Below, one piece after another: positions 14,807-21,410 of a stretch of 21,488 nt of DNA. The notes beneath the pieces were generated by a model, which saw only the letters and a program-made list of their open reading frames with translations, ran no database searches and was not told the DNA's origin. The DNA comes from Caldifarciminota bacterium UBA3073 (lineage in GTDB: Bacteria > Hydrothermota > UBA3073), in the NCBI GenBank assembly GCA_002366725.1, contig DFBT01000013.1:7209-28696 (forward strand), given 5' to 3'. Position numbers and translations under genes: made by a program. Numbering within the stretch: the stretch's first letter is position 1; every line of letters begins with the position of its first letter.

Positions 14807-15928
14807 ATGGCGAGATACAGGATAGCGTGGATGCCCGGGGATGGGGTGGGAAAGGATGTGATGGATGCAGCGAGGATAGTACTCGACGGGATAAATCTAA
14901 ATGCAGAATATATATCCTGTGATGTCGGCTGGAAATTCTGGGTTGAGGAGGGCAATGCCCTCCCGCAGAGAACCATCGATGTCTTAAAAACGGTTGACTG
15001 TGCCCTTTTCGGCGCAATTACATCGAAACCGAGGGAGGAGGCAGAGGCGGAACTCTCCCCGGAGTTGAAGGGAAAGGGTCTCACATACTACAGTCCGATA
15101 GTTGCCTTGAGACAGATATTTGACCTCTATACGAATATGAGACCCTGTAGGGCATATCCCGGCAATCCCCTAAATTACAGGGACGAAATAGATATAGTCG
15201 TGTTCAGGGAAAACACAGAGGGACTGTACAGCGGGGTTGAGTTTTATCCCACACCGGAAGAACTGAGGAGTTATCTCCTGAAACACCACGCCAAGATGGA
15301 GAGATTTAAGGATGTGCCGGGGGATGAACTCGCAATATCAATGAGGATATTTTCAAAAAAGGGATGCGGAAGAATCGTCCGGAAGGCATTTGAATATGCA
15401 AAAAAGACGGGCAGGAGGAAGGTTACGGTCGTGGAGAAGCCAAATGTGATAAGGGAGACATCGGGAATGATGGTAATGGAGGCGAGGGAGATCAAGAGAG
15501 AGTATCCGGATATTGAACTCGAGGAGACCAATGTGGATGCGATGTGTATGTGGCTCATAAAGAATCCGCAGAAGTATTCCGTCCTCGTTACATCAAACAT
15601 GTTTGGGGATATAATCTCCGACCTTAGCGGTCAATTGGTAGGTGGACTGGGATTTGCCTCATCGGGCAACATAGGTGACGGTCTCGCCCTATTTGAACCG
15701 ACACACGGTTCCGCTCCAAAGTACGCCGGGCAGTATAAGGTGAATCCTATAGCGACAATACTTGCGGTGAAACTTATGCTCGAATGGCTCGGGGAGAGAG
15801 AAGACGCCGTGAGGCTGGAGAATGCCGTCGCGGAGGTAATAAAAGAGGGAAAAGTAAAGACATACGATATGAGAGGAAATGCATCGACCCTCAATATGGC
15901 AAAGGCGATTACGGATAAGATAAAATAA
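14807..15928 (+). CDS. Isocitrate/isopropylmalate dehydrogenase family protein, probably NADP-linked
   Basis: A 373-residue decarboxylating dehydrogenase. ATG 14807 is chosen because GAAGGAGG (14795-14802) precedes it and the protein opens with the family's first strand (RIAWMPGDGVGKDV). Motifs include FGAITSKP (66-73), the substrate-Arg region LYTNMRPCRAYPGNP, FRENTEGLYSGVEF, the metal-site strand TSNMFGDIISDLSGQLVGGLG and THGSAPKYAGQYKVNP. Lys305 and Tyr306 in the last motif sit where NADP-specific isocitrate dehydrogenases such as that of E. coli have Lys-Tyr, whereas NAD enzymes usually have Asp-Ile. I therefore infer an NADP-dependent isocitrate dehydrogenase, but homoisocitrate or isopropylmalate activity cannot be excluded, and no leu or lys genes adjoin it. 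It converges with secF with only four bases between stop codons. Confidence 0.88.
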   Translation: MARYRIAWMPGDGVGKDVMDAARIVLDGINLNAEYISCDVGWKFWVEEGNALPQRTIDVLKTVDCALFGAITSKPREEAEAELSPELKGKGLTYYSPIVALRQIFDLYTNMRPCRAYPGNPLNYRDEIDIVVFRENTEGLYSGVEFYPTPEELRSYLLKHHAKMERFKDVPGDELAISMRIFSKKGCGRIVRKAFEYAKKTGRRKVTVVEKPNVIRETSGMMVMEAREIKREYPDIELEETNVDAMCMWLIKNPQKYSVLVTSNMFGDIISDLSGQLVGGLGFASSGNIGDGLALFEPTHGSAPKYAGQYKVNPIATILAVKLMLEWLGEREDAVRLENAVAEVIKEGKVKTYDMRGNASTLNMAKAITDKIK

Positions 15929-15932
15929 TTGC

Positions 15933-16856
15933 CTACCTCTTAGCCCTGTGAGAGTATATGGGACTTCTCCTCTCCCAGTCCACGACCAGTCCCGCCACTA
16001 TAACTATGGATGAATAGGTTCCGATTACGACACCGATGAGCAAGGTGAGCGTAAAGTCTTTTATCATCCTCCCACCCAGAAAATAGAGTGCGAGGAGGAC
16101 AAAGAATGTTGTAAGGGATGTGTTTACCGTTCTTGCGAGGTTCTGATTTACGCCCGAGTTCACTATTTCGGCAAAACTTTTCCTGCCTCTTTCCCCCTTC
16201 AAATTGTCTTTCACCCTGTCTGACAGAACTATTGAGTCATTTATTGAATACCCTATTATGGTGAGGAGTGCCGCAATGGTGGCCGACGAGAACTCCGCCC
16301 TCACGATGGAGAGAACCCCTACGGTTATCAGAACATCGTGGAAGAGTGCAATAACAGATGCGGTGCCAAATCTGTATGTAAATCTTACGCTTACATATAT
16401 GAGAATGATAAACATACCGAGCAGAACCACCCATATCGCCTTTGCCTGTAACGCCCTCGATATCACCGGACCCACCATCTCTTCCCTCTCAATTCTCACA
16501 CCCTTCCCGGGAAATTTTTCACTTAGAACACGATTCAAGACTGTCCCGATACTCTTTCCCTCATGCCCGGTCAGCTGTGTTCTTATAATATAATTATAAT
16601 TCACCTCACTGACCCTCTGTATAACGGCATCTCCAAGTCCTATCTCTGATATTACCGAACGCATGGTCCCGATGTCAATGTTCTCGTCGAAATGAACCTC
16701 AACGAACGAACCACCCGTAAAATCCAGTCCGTAATTAAGCCCACCCTGAACGATAACTGAAATAATACCCACGATGAGCAAGGCAAGTGATAACATAAAC
16801 CCTTTGCGTCTGAAATCTACGAAGTCAATGTTGGTTTTTCCAAAGAAATTTATCAT
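15933..16856 (-). CDS. secF: Protein translocase subunit SecF
   Basis: A 307-residue inner-membrane protein with six predicted membrane segments: one near residues 20-38, then five between about 140 and 300. The first periplasmic domain starts with the conserved NYGLDFTGGSFVEVHF. The second membrane block contains the family motifs GYSINDSIVLSDRVKDN and VNTSLTTFFVLLALYFLGG. Together with SecD it uses the proton or sodium gradient to pull exported proteins through SecYEG. It starts 10 bases after the secD stop and shares its transcript. It is relevant to the several secreted proteins encoded in this window. Confidence 0.97.
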   Translation of the reverse strand: MINFFGKTNIDFVDFRRKGFMLSLALLIVGIISVIVQGGLNYGLDFTGGSFVEVHFDENIDIGTMRSVISEIGLGDAVIQRVSEVNYNYIIRTQLTGHEGKSIGTVLNRVLSEKFPGKGVRIEREEMVGPVISRALQAKAIWVVLLGMFIILIYVSVRFTYRFGTASVIALFHDVLITVGVLSIVRAEFSSATIAALLTIIGYSINDSIVLSDRVKDNLKGERGRKSFAEIVNSGVNQNLARTVNTSLTTFFVLLALYFLGGRMIKDFTLTLLIGVVIGTYSSIVIVAGLVVDWERRSPIYSHRAKR

Positions 16857-16866
16857 AGCTTCCCCC

Positions 16867-18423
16867 TTATATTGCTATTCCCCTCACTCCGGGTCTCGAT
16901 GTAATATAATCGAGCGTGAGTCTCGTTATGAATATAGCGGTGAAAAAGTTGCATATTATACCCAGGGATAAGACAACCGCAAATCCCCTTATTGGCCCCG
17001 TCCCAAAATAGTAGAGCACTATCGCCATGAGTAGTGTCGTGACGTTCGCATCCAGAATAGTTCTGAATGCCCTCCCATATCCAGCGCCTATTGCCGCCCT
17101 GACGGTCTTACCCGCAGTCAGCTCCTCTCTTATCCTCTCGTATATCAGGACATTAGCATCCACGCTCGTACCGATGATGAGGACTATACCGGCGATACCC
17201 GGCAGGGTGAGGGTGGCACCAAGACCCGACAGTAAGGCAAGCAAAAAGAATATATTCAGCATAACGGCAAAATCCGCAATCAACCCGCAGCTTCTATAGT
17301 ATATCGCCATAAAGATGAGAACGAGGATAGTGCCCAGAAGCATCGCCTTTGCCGACTTTCTCACCGAATCTGAACCAAGTGTCGGTCCAACCGTGCGCTC
17401 CTCGATGGTTTTAAGGGGTGCGGGGAGTGCACCCGCCCTCAATACAAGTGCGAGGTCCTGTGCATCCTTGACATCGGCGCCGGGCATCTCTATCATAGAA
17501 TTTCCAGTTGCTATGCGCTCTATAACCCTCGGTGCAGACTGAACAACCCCGTCCAGCACTATGGCAATCTGCCTGTTTATATTTGCCCCCGTTATCCTCG
17601 CCCATTTTCTCCTTGCCTCGGGCTTCATCGTGAGGTCAACCCTCGCCGCTGTGGGATTCTTCGCCGTTCCGATTCCCATCTTCGCATCAACGAGTGCCTC
17701 GCCCGTAAGCACGGCTTGCTTCTCTAAGATGTACAGAGTTCTATATTTCATCGCATCCTCTTTCCTTGGTTTTGAAAAGAGAAATTCTATATTCTTGGGG
17801 ATAACACTCTTTACCCCTTCCAGCGAGAGATATTTCTTAAGGGTTGGCAAATCATATTCCGCAACCTTTCTACTGTAAACGAGTGAGAGGAAAGGATTCT
17901 GGGGGATTAGGGTACTGTCGTAATTTACCTGTTTCAGCTCGTAGTCATATACAATCCCGTCAATATTCCTGAGTATACCCTCAAAATTATCGGGAGATTC
18001 CACGAGTTTGAATTCTAAAAGGGCGGTCTTTCCTATGATTTCTTTGGCGCGTTCCCTGTCCACCACCCCGGGAAGCTGGATGACGATCCTATCCTCCCCC
18101 TGCCTTGCGATCTGCGGTTCGGCAACACCGAACTGGTCTACCCTGTTTCTTATTATCTCCATTGCCCTGTCTCGCGCATCCTTCGCACCAATGCCCTCGG
18201 GAAGCTTACTTCTATCTACCGTGAGAACTATATGCATGCCTCCTTTCAGGTCGAGCCCCAATTTGAGCGCCTTTTTCCCCATCTTTTTCACATAACCCTC
18301 CGGGAGCTCCTCTTTCTCCTCGGGGGTGAGAGAGAGGTTCCTTATTGTATATGAAAGCTGCCACAGGGAGAGTCCCACGGCAATTATAACCACCGTAAAT
18401 TTCCATGTAAGGTTACTTCGCAT
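16867..18423 (-). CDS. secD: Protein translocase subunit SecD
   Basis: A 518-residue inner-membrane protein. The first membrane segment is at about 8-26, and the periplasmic domains start with LGLDLKGGMHIVLTVD (55-70) and include NRVDQFGVAEPQIARQG and DRIVIQLPGV. The C-terminal block of five membrane segments (about 350-510) contains GIAGIVLIIGTSVDANVLI (split here as GIAGIVLII and GTSVDANVLI) and YERIREEL. The ATG has GGAGG five bases upstream. It is transcribed from the promoter at 18472-18500 and followed by secF. No yajC is present in the window. Length and motifs are normal for the family. Confidence 0.97.
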   Translation of the reverse strand: MRSNLTWKFTVVIIAVGLSLWQLSYTIRNLSLTPEEKEELPEGYVKKMGKKALKLGLDLKGGMHIVLTVDRSKLPEGIGAKDARDRAMEIIRNRVDQFGVAEPQIARQGEDRIVIQLPGVVDRERAKEIIGKTALLEFKLVESPDNFEGILRNIDGIVYDYELKQVNYDSTLIPQNPFLSLVYSRKVAEYDLPTLKKYLSLEGVKSVIPKNIEFLFSKPRKEDAMKYRTLYILEKQAVLTGEALVDAKMGIGTAKNPTAARVDLTMKPEARRKWARITGANINRQIAIVLDGVVQSAPRVIERIATGNSMIEMPGADVKDAQDLALVLRAGALPAPLKTIEERTVGPTLGSDSVRKSAKAMLLGTILVLIFMAIYYRSCGLIADFAVMLNIFFLLALLSGLGATLTLPGIAGIVLIIGTSVDANVLIYERIREELTAGKTVRAAIGAGYGRAFRTILDANVTTLLMAIVLYYFGTGPIRGFAVVLSLGIICNFFTAIFITRLTLDYITSRPGVRGIAI

Positions 18424-18471
18424 CGTTCCTCCAAGGTAAATAAGGAAGAAATGTCGTCAAGAATCTGGCAA

Positions 18472-18500
18472 ATTATAACATAAATATTCCCCTATGTCAA
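18472..18500 (-). promoter_or_regulatory. Promoter of secD-secF
   Basis: On the minus strand TTGACA (18500-18495) and TATAAT (18477-18472) are 17 bp apart, with TGT before the -10 box. The leader is about 40 bases and ends in a good GGAGG site. The -35 box follows the T-run of the lptA terminator with a single C between them. Confidence 0.88.
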
Positions 18501-18501
18501 G

Positions 18502-18532
18502 AAAAAAATGGATAGGTGTGGCTGGCCAAACC
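18502..18532 (-). terminator. Rho-independent terminator after lptA
   Basis: On the minus strand GGTTTGG/CCACACC form a 7-bp stem with one mismatch and a CCAG loop (18532-18515), then six bases and seven T (18508-18502). It begins nine bases after the lptA stop and separates the accA-lpt operon from secDF. Confidence 0.7.
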
Positions 18533-18540
18533 AATTTTTC

Positions 18541-19263
18541 TTATCTCTCCCGTCTGTCTCCCCTTACATTCCCCTTTGCCCGCAGTTCTATTATCTTTCC
18601 ATCCTTTATTAACATCTCCATATAATCGCCGCTAAGGCTGTCATTCTCAGTTATGACAAGTGGTCTGCCAAAGAACACGAGGAGGTCCTTATCTATATAA
18701 TATCGGAGTGTATCTGAATACACCTTAAATTTCGCCTTTGTGAGTGTATTCCCCCTCGCCACAACGAGTGTGTCACCATACACCCTAACGGTATCGGAGT
18801 TGAGTTCAACGGTGTCTTTCTTCGATTTAAAAAGAACCTCGCCCCAGATGACACCCTCTCTCGTCTCAAAATTATAAGAGCCCTCATCCCCCTCTATGCT
18901 CTTCCCCTCACTCCAGATGACCAGTGAGTCTCTCGCATACACCTCGTTTCTCTCCTCATATAGTTTCCCCCTTCCAGCCGTGAGGGTATCTTCTCTCCTC
19001 TCTGCCCTCATTCCATTCTCTATATAATATATCCTGTCAAAGAAGTATCTACCCAGACCTCCGTATATTATGAGGTCCCCCTTTTCTATCTTGAGATCGC
19101 CCCATACCCTTATGCTATCCTCTGTCACAAGTGCCCTATCGGATGTTACAGTTACGGTGTCGAGCACGAGTTCCACATTATCATACAGGTATGTATATGG
19201 CTCTATGTATATGGAGCTGTCTGCCTTTACCGTGTATGAAAGTAGGAAGAATAAGAATATCAC
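18541..19263 (-). CDS. lptA: LptA/OstA-like lipopolysaccharide transport protein
   Basis: A 240-residue periplasmic protein. Residues 1-15 are a short signal peptide (MIFLFFLLSYTVKA). The rest is a run of beta strands with the OstA rhythm of D.AL.T.DSIRVWGDL, DTLTAGRGKLYEERNEVYA, DSLVIWSEGKSIEGDEGSY and DTVELNSDTVRVYGDTLVVARG, consistent with the beta-jellyroll bridge that carries LPS across the periplasm. The start is GTG at 19263, overlapping the lptC stop as GTGA, with AAAGGAG about seven bases upstream, so the two are translationally coupled. It is somewhat longer than E. coli LptA, closer to multi-repeat OstA proteins of other phyla. No lptB ATPase gene is in the window. Confidence 0.82.
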   Translation of the reverse strand: MIFLFFLLSYTVKADSSIYIEPYTYLYDNVELVLDTVTVTSDRALVTEDSIRVWGDLKIEKGDLIIYGGLGRYFFDRIYYIENGMRAERREDTLTAGRGKLYEERNEVYARDSLVIWSEGKSIEGDEGSYNFETREGVIWGEVLFKSKKDTVELNSDTVRVYGDTLVVARGNTLTKAKFKVYSDTLRYYIDKDLLVFFGRPLVITENDSLSGDYMEMLIKDGKIIELRAKGNVRGDRRER

Positions 19264-19766
19264 CTCTGCTCTCCTTTCGCCTTCACCTCCCTCATCTTTA
19301 TCTCCGTGAGATTCGGGTTCGACTCAAAGCAGTTTCCCTTTACCACACCGTCCTCCGTTATTATCGTCACACTGTCCTCCGACACGATCTTCTCTCTCTT
19401 CTGTTTCCAGTAAAGTGTCTCCGTTTTGAGTATTCTACCCGATTCCATGGAGGTTACCACGACATTGCCCTTTGCCAGCATGTCGCTGGAGGGAAATACA
19501 TAACCGGAATCTGAAGTGAGCACGGAGGAAACTTCTCCATCCATATCGTAGAAGGAGAGATGGACATTGTTTATAACTGTGGTATCTCCGTAAACATACG
19601 CCTTCTCTGCCCCAAGTTTCCACAATACCCTACCCTTCATCGTCTCGACCACCTCAAATTCGCTTATGGTCTTACCCACAGGATGGGTGTCAATCTTTTC
19701 TGCTTTCTTCTCCCTCTTACAGGAGAGAAGAAGAACCAACAACAAGACAATCCCTATCTTGCTCAT
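19260..19766 (-). CDS. lptC: LptC-like lipoprotein
   Basis: A 168-residue protein with a lipoprotein signal (MSKIGIVLLLVLLLSC), Cys16 being the probable lipidated residue, where the E. coli protein has a simple membrane anchor. Residues 35-160 follow the LptC pattern: EFEVVETMKGRVLWKLGAEK, a VYGDTTVINNVHLSFYDMDG strand set and LTSDSGYVFPSSDMLAKGNV, ending at IITEDGVVKGN. It passes LPS from the LptBFG transporter to LptA. Its ATG lies one base after the stop of the truncated flippase frame, and its ribosome binding site (GGGAGG, GAGGG) lies inside the last codons of that frame. It overlaps lptA by four bases. Confidence 0.85.
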   Translation of the reverse strand: MSKIGIVLLLVLLLSCKREKKAEKIDTHPVGKTISEFEVVETMKGRVLWKLGAEKAYVYGDTTVINNVHLSFYDMDGEVSSVLTSDSGYVFPSSDMLAKGNVVVTSMESGRILKTETLYWKQKREKIVSEDSVTIITEDGVVKGNCFESNPNLTEIKMREVKAKGEQR

Positions 19767-19767
19767 A

Positions 19768-20025
19768 TTACCCTCGCCTCCCTAGATTGCTTAAAACAAT
19801 ATCTCCCTCCGGGTATTTCCCCTTGCCTATGAAATACGAGCCGGATACGGCGAGTCCAAGGGTTGTACAGGATATTACGAGTTGTGGAATAAAGAGAAGT
19901 GATACAAATTCACCCTTGCTGGCGGGTCCAAGCACTCTGTTCAGGACAATGCTCACTCCGATACCAAACAGAAGGCAAAAAACCTGGGTGATTATTGTGT
20001 GAAGACTTTCTTTGAAGAGGTTCAT
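19768..20025 (-). pseudogene. N-terminal remnant of a polysaccharide/lipid flippase
   Basis: The frame codes for only 85 residues. Residues 1-80 match the start of Wzx/MurJ-like polysaccharide transporters: MNLFKESLHTIITQVFCLLF, the motif NRVLGPASKGEFVSLLFIPQ and YFIGKGKYPEGDIVLSNLG, with two membrane helices (about 8-28 and 40-64). Family members are about 400-450 residues with 12-14 helices, so roughly 350 residues are missing. The final codons GRRG come from the lptC ribosome binding site, suggesting a deletion that fused the N-terminus directly to the lptC leader. It starts four bases after the accA stop and is in the accA-lptC operon. It is unlikely to transport anything, but its translation may still couple accA to lptC. 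An assembly error is an alternative. Confidence 0.72.
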
Positions 20026-20028
20026 TTA

Positions 20029-20991
20029 TCATATGTCCCGTTTAACAACTCCCATTCCCTGAAATTTCTCTATGCGTTTCTTTACGAGTTCCTCAACGGG
20101 TATCCCCGACAGCCTGTCGATTTCGCCCAAAATGAAATCCCTGAGGATGGACGCCGCTTCATTGGGGTTTCTGTGTGCTCCACCAGATGGTTCGGGTATC
20201 ACCTTATCAACCACGCCGAGTTCGATGAGGTCCTGAGCAGTTACCTTCAGCGCCTCCGCCGCCTCGGGAGCCTTCGACGCGTCTCTCCACAATATCGATG
20301 CACATCCCTCGGGTGATATCACGGAATAATAGGCATACTGCATTATGGCAATGACATCGCCAACACCTATCCCGAGTGCTCCACCACTGCCACCCTCACC
20401 CGTGATGACGACAATTATGGGCGTGGGCAGATGAGCAAACTCTTTTATATTTACCGCAATTGCCTGCGCCTGTCCCCTTTCCTCCGCACCTATTCCGGGA
20501 TATGCCCCCGTTGTATCAACGAGACAAACCAGTGGCTTCCCGAATCTTGCGGCAAGTCTCGCCACCTTCAGTGCCTTTCTATAACCCTCTGGATGCGCCA
20601 TTCCAAAGTTCCTTTTTATCTTCTCCTTCGTGGTTCTTCCCTTCTCCTGTCCGATGAGGACAACGGACTTCCCCTTTATCCTGGCAAGCCCGCAGATGAT
20701 TGCGGGATCGTCTCTAAAGCATCCATCACCGTGGATCTCCAAAAAATTTTCTGTTATGTACCTCACATAGTCAAGAAAATAGGGTCTTGCGGGATGTCTT
20801 GCGAGTTGAACCCTCTGCCACCGTGTGAGGCTTCCGTATATATCGTCCTGCAGTTTCTTTAGTTTTTTCTCGAGACCGGCTATCTCATCTCCCAAATCTG
20901 CAATTCCCTCTTGCTGGAGCAATTTCAGGTCATCTATCTTCCGCTCCAACTCCACTATGGGCTTCTCAAATTCAAGAAATGTTCTATTCAT
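20029..20991 (-). CDS. accA: Acetyl-CoA carboxylase carboxyltransferase subunit alpha
   Basis: A 320-residue cytoplasmic enzyme of normal family length. Residues 1-52 are the N-terminal coiled coil. Then come RWQRVQLARHPARP, FLEIHGDGCFRDDPAI, IGQEKGRTTKEKIKRNFGM, DTTGAYPGIGAEERGQ (159-174), the oxyanion-hole region GEGGSGGALGIGVGD (198-212) and YSVISPEGCASILWRDASKA (222-241). With AccD it transfers the carboxyl group from biotin to acetyl-CoA to give malonyl-CoA for fatty acid synthesis. It heads the operon with the flippase remnant, lptC and lptA, tying acyl-chain supply to LPS transport. The start has no Shine-Dalgarno; the -10 box ends only seven bases before the ATG, so the message is predicted to be leaderless. 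Confidence 0.97.
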   Translation of the reverse strand: MNRTFLEFEKPIVELERKIDDLKLLQQEGIADLGDEIAGLEKKLKKLQDDIYGSLTRWQRVQLARHPARPYFLDYVRYITENFLEIHGDGCFRDDPAIICGLARIKGKSVVLIGQEKGRTTKEKIKRNFGMAHPEGYRKALKVARLAARFGKPLVCLVDTTGAYPGIGAEERGQAQAIAVNIKEFAHLPTPIIVVITGEGGSGGALGIGVGDVIAIMQYAYYSVISPEGCASILWRDASKAPEAAEALKVTAQDLIELGVVDKVIPEPSGGAHRNPNEAASILRDFILGEIDRLSGIPVEELVKKRIEKFQGMGVVKRDI

Positions 20992-20998
20992 TGGTTAA

Positions 20999-21027
20999 AG
21001 TATACCACAAAATCAAGGAAAAGTCAA
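20999..21027 (-). promoter_or_regulatory. Promoter of accA operon (leaderless)
   Basis: On the minus strand TTGACT (21027-21022) and TATACT (21004-20999) are 17 bp apart with TGG before the -10 box. Seven bases then lead to the ATG at 20991, so transcription should start at the A of the ATG or one base before it. Confidence 0.85.
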
Positions 21028-21047
21028 GTTTTTTGAACTATTTTTCC

Positions 21048-21076
21048 TTGACTTTTGCCATATTTAATGCTATAAT
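21048..21076 (+). promoter_or_regulatory. Plus-strand promoter divergent from accA, with no intact gene
   Basis: TTGACT (21048-21053) and TATAAT (21071-21076) are 17 bp apart with TGC before the -10 box. Its -35 box lies about 20 bases from that of accA. No intact gene follows; transcription would run into a repeat and the broken RAYT frame, so it may be the promoter of a displaced gene. Confidence 0.7.
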
Positions 21077-21108
21077 CTGATATAGAAAGGCGAAATCAGC
21101 TGGGGTCA

Positions 21109-21127
21109 GGTCACAGACTCGTATGAG
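21109..21127. repeat. Dispersed repeat, partial copy 3
   Basis: GGTCACAGACTCGTATGAG is identical to the first 19 bases of the copy at 9290-9320, including the CTC-GTAT-GAG palindrome. It is preceded by GGGGTCA (21102-21108), a word I associate from memory with sequences flanking RAYT elements in other genomes. Confidence 0.7.
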
Positions 21128-21148
21128 CTGGAATCTGGAAAATAAAAC

Positions 21149-21177
21149 TCGACATCGGATGAGAAGTATGGTATAAT
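21149..21177 (+). promoter_or_regulatory. Promoter of the broken RAYT gene
   Basis: TCGACA (21149-21154) and TATAAT (21172-21177) are 17 bp apart with TGG before the -10 box. A Shine-Dalgarno, AAAAGGAG (21184-21191), precedes the ATG at 21198. The 16 bases at 21163-21178 are identical to those at 8131-8146. Confidence 0.75.
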
Positions 21178-21197
21178 CAAATTAAAAGGAGATGCAA

Positions 21198-21287
21198 ATG
21201 GCTCGCAAGCCACGCATTGAATATCCGGGAGCTTTTTACAATGTGGTGTCCGATATTGGTGTCGATATTGGTGTCAGTTCATCGTAA
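21198..21287 (+). pseudogene. Broken REP-associated tyrosine transposase (RAYT), N-terminus only
   Basis: The frame starts MARKPRIEYPGAFYNVVS, the typical opening of Y1/IS200-like RAYT transposases, where the family normally continues with RGNNR. Here, after codon 18, it breaks into DIGVDIGVSSS and stops at codon 30, because the sequence passes into short GATATTGGTGTC units and the first 48-bp repeat. The catalytic HUH motif and tyrosine are absent. The promoter and ribosome binding site are intact. A second RAYT start follows at 21411. Confidence 0.8.
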
Positions 21288-21358
21288 CTCCTTATACACC
21301 AGGAGATTAGCGATATTGGTGTCAGTTCATCGTAACTCCTTATACACCAGGAGATTAG
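21251..21358. repeat. Tandem 48-bp direct repeat inside a RAYT remnant
   Basis: Two perfect 48-bp copies (21263-21310 and 21311-21358) start CGATATTGGTGTCAG and end CCAGGAGATTAG. They are preceded by a 12-bp partial unit, CGATATTGGTGT (21251-21262). Each copy contains the stem CTCCT-TATACACC-AGGAG (21288-21305 and 21336-21353). The array begins exactly where RAYT coding similarity ends. There is no spacer between copies, so it is not a CRISPR array. Confidence 0.9.
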
Positions 21359-21374
21359 AGAGAGAATTTTTTTC

Positions 21375-21403
21375 TTGACAAAATGCAGTTTTTGTGGTAT
21401 GAT
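21375..21403 (+). promoter_or_regulatory. Promoter of the terminal RAYT gene (leaderless)
   Basis: TTGACA (21375-21380) and TATGAT (21398-21403) are 17 bp apart with TGG before the -10 box. Only seven bases lie between the -10 box and the ATG at 21411. Seven T and a C directly precede the -35 box, as at secD. Confidence 0.82.
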
Positions 21404-21410
21404 ATACGAT

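Noticed and set aside
21251..21358. 48-bp repeats as a CRISPR array
   Set aside because: The copies are directly adjacent with no spacers, and there are no cas genes; a tandem duplication fits better.
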